Shown: piece by piece, positions 57,571 to 64,000 of the stretch | Position numbering within the stretch: position 1 is the stretch's first letter | Layout: each line of letters opens with the position of its first letter | The notes under the pieces: model-generated | Told to the model about the DNA's origin: nothing | The model's database searches: none | What the model saw: only the letters and a program-made list of their open reading frames with translations | Program-made: the position numbers and the translations under genes | NCBI GenBank assembly: GCA_015680685.1 | Contig: MNCI01011128.1 | Coordinates: 1,288,803-1,352,802, forward strand | Source of the DNA: Gnetum montanum | Taxonomy: Eukaryota; Streptophyta; Gnetopsida; Gnetales; Gnetaceae | Length of the DNA: 64,000 nt | Direction: 5' to 3'

Positions 57571-58960
57571 GGTAACCAAGCACATAGTGTCAAAAATTTC
57601 TCCAATTCATATAGGGTTACTATGAATAGGATAATCCAATAAGACATCCTAGCCTTTGAAGGATACATCTCTCATGATCATTAACTAGTTGTGACTAGGA
57701 TTTCAACAATCATCTATAGGAAAAGATCTATAAAATAAGGGAAGGCTTGAATTCCAAGGCACAAAAGTAAGCACTATCATTATCATCTATCAATAAGCAA
57801 TCATTGGCTATCATCTTCCTATTTATAGCATTCATGTTTTTCTTAAAGTAAGGAATCAAAAATGTTAGTTTCATTCTTTCCTTGTTATTTATTTTCTTTT
57901 CTTTCTTGTCTTGAGAATTTGCATGCACAATTTGCACACACTATTGTAAGACCTTAGGATTAAACCCTAAGGGGTTTGATAAGTCTCTTGAAAGAGATCA
58001 TTCTTAGGAATGTTTAAATCTTTTAAGACTTGATGGTGTATCGTAAATGAAGCCCTATATAGGTTGTCATGTTCTTGAAACTTAAGTAATATATTTGAAG
58101 GTGTGCAAGGATTCTACCCTCTAAGTATGATGGTACCCAAGTTGGGAAATCACATATTTTTTGTGATGTAATATTTGTGACCTTTTAGAAATGAACTTAT
58201 TCATTCCCCTATAAGTTCTTGATCTTTAGGTCTAAGATACTTGGAAGGATAGAAGTAATGAGTAGAAGAAAGAGTAGTTAAACTATTGAAAAAAAACAAT
58301 TTGTTGGACATAATATCCATAGGGATTTGGCTAATGATAAGGGTATTACTACCTTGATGGTGGCATTCCCTATGACTATGGGATTTGTTACTACTGCTAA
58401 TCTTGTTAATACTCCTAAGATTAAGGATAAGCCTTAATTGGAAAATAATAGTATTAGTAAGATTTCCTATAATGATCTTATGGAAAGGCAATTAACTAAG
58501 CATCTACTTTTTCTCAAACTTGAGACATAAAAAATGTGTCCTAGATTCTTGCAAATATGAAATAGCAAGATGAAAATCCTTTGAATGTGCATATTAGCAA
58601 ATGTCATATCCATCATCTTCTTCTAAATAGAATTTAGAATCTCCTTCACTATTGTTGCTGTTTCATTGTATTGGTATTTATCCTTACATGTTTCTTTCTC
58701 ATTCTTCTTTATTCTATCTTGATTCCTTGCTCTTGCTTGTGCAATTCATTCCTTCATAATCTTTAAGATGGATGCAAAATTTTCATCCATTGAGTTCCAT
58801 ATTTTTAATCAACATTTGTTGTGATCTCTATGATGGATTTTGTAACATTTCATGTTCCTAATCCCTAGTTTATATTTATCTATCTTTTATTAACCTCTTT
58901 CTTGATTTCCACCATGTCTTTTGTTATGATGTTTGTATTTATTAAGAATTTGATCTCATA
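57571..58960 (-). pseudogene. Ty3/gypsy gag-type fragments (C/D family), scrambled
   Basis: 58520-58640 resembles element C around 36560-36700: on the minus strand YDIC, a stop, then YAHSK and SYLQES correspond to YDICQYEHPKACCP and SHLQE. RT and protease that should lie between gag and RNase H are not found, so there is an internal deletion. Remaining frames at 57728-58491 are short and unrecognised. Confidence 0.5.
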
Positions 58961-59699
58961 ACCTTTACATAAATATCTTGATTATGCCTTATATTTTTAT
59001 AAATTATATAAATTAAGAATTATTTTTATAATTATTCTTGGTTTAATTATTAATTTTAAAAACTTCTACTATCTTTTTACAAAATATGAATTTATTCATC
59101 TTTTTGCAATTATATTTGGAAATTACTAATTTCTTGATATTTTCTTTATAATAACATGTTGTTAAGATGATGGTACATGCTATGAATTGGTAAATTGATA
59201 TTTTTGGAAAATACTATCTTTTTCTAAAAGCTTAAGATTTTTCTATTTTCTTTACAAGTAAACTTAAATATTCTACTAATTATTGGACATTTGATGGGCT
59301 TTTCTACTTATGATGAAAGTTATCAATTAAATGTATTATTGTGAAATATTATTTCTATATTAGATTGGAAACCCTAGGATTGTGTATAAAGCTAAGATTG
59401 TGTAATACCTTTTTAGGCTTTACAACAGTACCTCTCATTGATGATTCCTAATATTGCTTTTGTGCTTCAATAGATCTACTCTTGTGTAGTGAAGGTCTTC
59501 CAAACTTATGAAGGTAGAGAAACTAATTTCAAGATTTACCACCTTGTTATGATCTTAATGTGTTATCTGTCTTTATAATTTCATGTACATACAACTCTTT
59601 ATGTAGATATAACTCTTATAACATTCATGTTGTAATCTTAGTATTGTGCTTTGCTTACTTTTGGTTTTCCTTGTGTTTTCTAATGCATCTTTAATGGCA
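58961..59699. other. Very AT-rich intergenic sequence
   Basis: Nothing recognised. It may be decayed element interior. Confidence 0.4.
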
Positions 59700-60020
59700 T
59701 TTCTCACCATGACAACTTATGTTGTGTTTATTACAACTCATGATGAAGACATCATCAGAAATCATGACTTGTGGTGAGGTCATGGTCAACTAAACCATAA
59801 TTTGTGGTATCTCACATAAATGAAACCAAAGCCATGGTGTACATTTCTAGAGTTGTGGTGTTCACCATGACACATGGGGAGGCTATGGTCTAGACCACAA
59901 ATTAATCATAGATTGTGGTAAGTTAAAAAATAAGAAACAAAGAGTTATATGTGTTTTGGTAGCATTATGATCTTCACCACAACCTGACTATGAGTTGTAA
60001 ACTACTAAAAATGGGTTATG
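59700..60020. repeat. Cluster of alternating TTGTGGT / ACCACAA motifs
   Basis: Motifs such as cttgtggtgagg, tttgtggt, gttgtggtgtt, gaccacaaatt, gattgtggt and caccacaac recur on both strands about every 30-50 bases, with adjacent 'catgg'. They give many short potential stems. The origin is unknown. Confidence 0.55.
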
Positions 60021-60169
60021 GTCAACTTGTAGTCTCCAACTTTTATTTGTTTTATGTTGTTTTTGCATTCCTTAGATCATTCATGGCCTCTAATATCTCA
60101 ATCCATGTATTTTCTAGCATTTTGACCTCTCAATTATGGATTTAATAAGATCAAATAGTAAGCATTGTG

Positions 60170-60480
60170 AGGGGTCTAGGTTGGCATCTACGTACACTCC
60201 ACTCAAATAAAGATGTCGTACAATTATTAGTCACCACATTGCTAACATTTACAACTATATCTAAAATCACAAAAAAAATTTACAATAGTTTAGTTACTAC
60301 TTAATCGAAAAGGGAAGTTTGAAACAATGGTGGGATTATATTTATAGGAATGACCTCAACCTACAACATCGTATCTATGACATTGTATAATGATCTATAA
60401 TATTGTATTTATGAGAATAGATATGGAAGGCTAGGCTTCTAATTAAGAATAGAATGAAGTGAGAAGCGAAATAAAAGAGG
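60170..60480 (-). repeat. Probable minus-strand LTR fragment of the C/D family
   Basis: The spacing of 'actccactcaaataaagatg' and 'tatatttatagg' (reverse TATAAATATA) follows the layout of the element C LTR (AATAAAG block, then the TATA box about 130 bases on). Base identity elsewhere is low. It may be the 5' LTR of the fragments at 57136-58960. Confidence 0.35.
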
Positions 60481-62190
60481 GATCCATGGTCAAGTTTTTG
60501 GTGCCCAACGAAGTCTACTAAGCAATCAACAAAGCTGGCTCTTGCTAATTCATTGAAAGATTTATAGGATTAACACTATTAGTAGTATTAGTGTAGTTAC
60601 TTGCATCATCAATGATATCAATTAGAACCATTTGTGTGTCATATGCTACTAGAGAAGAAAAGGCAATATGATTGTAGATGTACTAGTGCATGCTAGTATC
60701 CATGTAGTGGAAGGTTATATTTGTGAATTATTATTAAAGGGTGAGTTTGGGGAATGATGGACTGTGAGACCTCTTAAATGTTGGAGAAATCACCATCATG
60801 GTTAATAGTGTAGGTGTTTCTATGGTCAAGAAGAAAAAAACTACTACAGTTAATGGTAAAGGCATTGTCATAGTATGTGTGTTGTTGGGATCCAATCTAA
60901 CAGGGTGAGTGCTTGTGCATTTTGTAGTGTGATGTTTTGCAAGGTTGTAAATAGATGAGCCCTAGTTTGTTATGCATAGAGTTTCATTGATTTGGTTTAG
61001 GAGGTGCTATTTTTATATGGGTATGTAGCTATGGAGTGTAGTACCAATTGTAGATTTTTGTCAATAATATTGATGTTCAGGAAACCTTGTTCTCAAGCTA
61101 GGATCTTGACAAGACCCTCATGTTCAAAATTGGCAAGTTGTTAGTAGTGGCATGTTGAATGATGTGGTTGATTATATCATGGAAGAAAAGGGATAGATTT
61201 AAGGATGGGGCAACAAAAAGGCTCCACAATATGTAGGTATTATTATCAATGAGCCAATCCATGTGTTAAACAAAACATCAATTTAAAACTAACATTACCT
61301 ACTATCTTCCAAGAATCCTACATGGCATAGTAGTAGCCATACTTCTAAATCATAGGCTATTTTCTAGCATCAAAGAATCTCCTCACAATCTTGGCATTAG
61401 TGGGCATGCCTTTGAATAGTGGACAACCTATAATTAAGAGGCCTATAACCCAAGTAATGCTAGATGGTGCCACATGCATTCAATGATATGCTACTGAGAA
61501 TAAATTGCCATCCCAATTATAGATCACTATCACAACAATGGTGAACATGATGGTGGAGAAAGTTGTAAAGACAGGTAGGCCAGTTAACAAAGTTATGTAT
61601 GTTAGGCCACCTAAGTAATATCAACTAGTAATATATTTTGGAAAGGTTTTAGACATGACTTTATGTGTTGGATCAGCATATCTTTGTAGAATGTTGTCAC
61701 CTAGTAATATCTAATAACATATTTTGCAAAGTCTTGGACATAGCTTTACAGGTCAAATAATCATATCCATCAAGGATACAACCTAAACCATGTTTTAACT
61801 TAAATTTAAACAAAAAAGAAAGAAAGGTGCTTGATTTCAAACTCTAGCTTTTTATAAAAAATTAAGGTTATTTCTAAAGTTAACAATGCAAGGAAGCTTG
61901 GTAGATTGTTAAAACTGGTGTTTAAATAGTTAGCAAACATGTTGGATCAGCATATTTCAAGAATCATGATAAATTGGCAAGTTAGACTGAGTTATAATTA
62001 AAAAGGGAAAAAATGATACCTAATTCTATTAATTTTTTCCAAAAAAATAAGGTTCATTATAAAAGTGGTGCTGAGTCAACTTGGATCAGCAAAATTTCTA
62101 ATTTTGCGAGTAATTGATAAATTGGTGATTTATCACAGAGTTAAAAACTATACTTAAAACATTTTGAAATCTAAAACCCAATTTCAGCTG
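60481..62190. other. Unassigned region
   Basis: The phrase '(t)tggatcagca' recurs at about 61670, 61942 and 62075. No gene or element domain is supported. Confidence 0.35.
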
Positions 62191-62199
62191 AAACAAATC

Positions 62200-63200
62200 A
62201 TGGCTACTCAGAATGATAAGAATGGTCAAGGTAATCCTACCCAGCAATTCAGTATTGAATATGGTCAACCATTTCATTTCAGAGGAAATTAATTAGAATC
62301 TTCAAACTAAGCCACCTGGACCATGTATGGGAGCTCAAATAGTGGTAAGAATCCCAGATGCAGCCAACGGATTGTGCCTGTATGGAGTTTAAAAATTAAT
62401 CTAAATAATTACTTATTTTGTTTTGTTATTAGAATTCAAAAATTAACGGAATCAGGCTCTTTTAAATGACGATATCAAGAGGTAGACAAGGAAGAGGAAA
62501 ATCAAAGAAAAACAGTATCTTGAGATCTTTGTAAAACATTACCGAAACAAATTTGCAGAATAAAAGACCATCTTGAATCCTTAAAAAAACCAGGATGATT
62601 CAACTTAGAAAAATATTAATAGTAAAGTAAAGCATATATATGAAAGTAATAGGATTTCTACTGTGAAAAAAACAAAACTTTATTGCACTCTCTTAGATTT
62701 TTTTAAATTTAATTTTTTTATTTTATCATGCAGTTCAAGGACCATAATACAACCCTTGAACAGAGATGGATTTTAAAATTCATCTTATTTTTAAATTTTT
62801 AGATTTAGTTTGTTATTTTCTGATATGATCGATGTGAAATAAGTAGAAGAAATAGATAATCGTTGGTTTAATTTACCATTTTTAAAAGTAATAATATTTT
62901 TTAATTATCACTTAAAGACTGTTAGAAAGTGTTATGTAACGCTATAAATGCATACAGCTCGTCTCTTTTACTTTCAATAGTGCTTGGATTTACTTAAATA
63001 GTGTATTTTTCAGGATATGCACTGTTGCAAGAAACTTTGAAAATAATGACTTACTTTGTCGGAGCTTGGAACAATGATCCAATTTATTCGGATGATTAGC
63101 TAATGCGCATGGAGGGTTATGGATATCCTGACAATAATGTGGTGGATGCAGAATAGACGCAGAAAGGGTCCTCTACTTATTGCACATTTGAAACTACGTA
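62200..63200 (+). pseudogene. Unidentified coding remnants
   Basis: An ATG at 62200 opens MATQNDKNGQGNPTQQFSIE, ending at a TAA after 30 codons. Around 63038-63200 another frame reads MTYFVGAWNNDPIYSDD, a TAG, then MRMEGYGYPDNNVVDAE and a TAG. The stops could be decayed Gln codons. The pieces resemble nothing I know, and whether they belong together is unclear. Confidence 0.25.
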
Positions 63201-64000
63201 ACCTTGTGTTAAAGATTTACTTTACATTTACAGTAGCACTGTCAGTTTTCTTCCTGGAAATCAGGTAGTTGCTGTATCAATGTTAGAAGCCAAAAATAGC
63301 AACTTCGCAAGGATCAGACCCCGGCAATGATAGTGCAGCGATAATTGTATTTAAAGAATTATAACATCACTTAATTACATTATTATCCTCCAATTTCATT
63401 TGTAATCTGGGAAAGCTTGGCAGAAAAAATTATTCTCGCCATTGCGCTGAGATTCGGAGAATCGTTGAGCAGAGGCCTTATTTTAAGGTTCACGACTGCC
63501 TTGGATTCCCCCTTGTCTTTTTGTTTTGTGGCTTTTACTCAGGATTTTTTAATCTTCTGTGATCTGTAATCTGTTCAATACTTTGATTTGAATTAGAATC
63601 CAGAATATTTTTTTGCTCTGGTTATTTAGTGTGATCCCACAATTACCATCTTGGAGGGTTTATTTTGGTTTTGGGCAGCATCGATGGGACAGTTTGCGAT
63701 TGGTCATTTTTTCTGTGGATGAGGAGGAGACCCTATTATTAATGTTTTCAAGTCGTAGGTGTTTGATACGAAATATATACACACGCCTGCATTTGCAGAA
63801 TGTAAACCTCAGGAAAAGTTGAGAGTTGTAGAGTTTCTGTGCGTTTCTTGCATTTTTGTTTGGGTCTGAATTGTAGAGTTGTGGAAGAAAATTTCATGAG
63901 TACATAGAATCATCTTTAATTCGGTGGCATTGCAAGAGTTGTTGGTTGCAGACCTGTACCAAGGACTGAAGGGAATATAGTTAGTGCACAGTATTCTTTT
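63201..64000. other. Terminal stretch, nothing recognised
   Basis: A 69-codon open frame at 63613-63822 has no support from motifs or composition. A gene beginning beyond the window is possible but not visible. Confidence 0.35.

Noticed and set aside
63613-63822. 69-codon ORF as a gene
   Set aside because: Short, with no recognisable motif or splice context, in sequence of non-coding character.

Overview
This window is nuclear DNA of a land plant with a large, repeat-rich genome. A seed plant, possibly a gymnosperm, is likely, but the sequence alone does not settle this. The evidence is one chloroplast-targeted, intron-containing nuclear gene (TLP18.3) followed by about 50 kb of nested plant-type retroelements. 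No rRNA or tRNA genes, CRISPR arrays or operons are visible.

Layout. 1-624 is a minus-strand LTR fragment. 625-2900 is intergenic with short repeats. 2905-5839 is TLP18.3, three exons coding for 316 residues; its protein is expected in the thylakoid lumen, anchored by a C-terminal helix, and the family acts in photosystem II maintenance. 5840-7560 is intergenic with several local tandem duplications. 7571-8913 and 39605-40007 are the two halves of one decayed LINE. They are separated by a 30.7-kb stack of insertions. The outermost layer is an old plus-strand solo LTR (8914-9585 plus 39451-39604) flanked by a perfect CTTAA target duplication. Inside it is element C (9586-39450, minus strand, Athila/Calypso-like Ty3/gypsy). 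Inside C are element D (12991-18645, plus strand, gag only, same family) and element A (21017-35395, plus strand, Tat-lineage Ty3/gypsy). Element B (40008-57135, minus strand, Tat lineage) follows and keeps gag, protease, RT, two RNase H domains and integrase, all broken. 57136-60480 holds scrambled pieces of a further Ty3/gypsy element. The last 3.5 kb contains nothing firmly recognised.

The most unusual object is in the two Tat elements. Between protease and RT, in the antisense direction, each carries a long gene. In B it can be modelled as eight exons (48072-52715) with seven short plant-type introns. All seven junctions keep the reading frame of the neighbouring coding segments, and there is a TATA box upstream and a stop in the last exon. 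Element A carries the homologous gene on its own antisense strand (27760-32690) with at least three matching splice positions. Antisense introns would not be removed from the element's sense genomic RNA, so they would survive retrotransposition. The gene occupies the place where the related Ogre elements have a spliced intron, and it is flanked by minisatellite arrays that share one core motif. All copies here are broken, so any function belonged to ancestral or sister copies.
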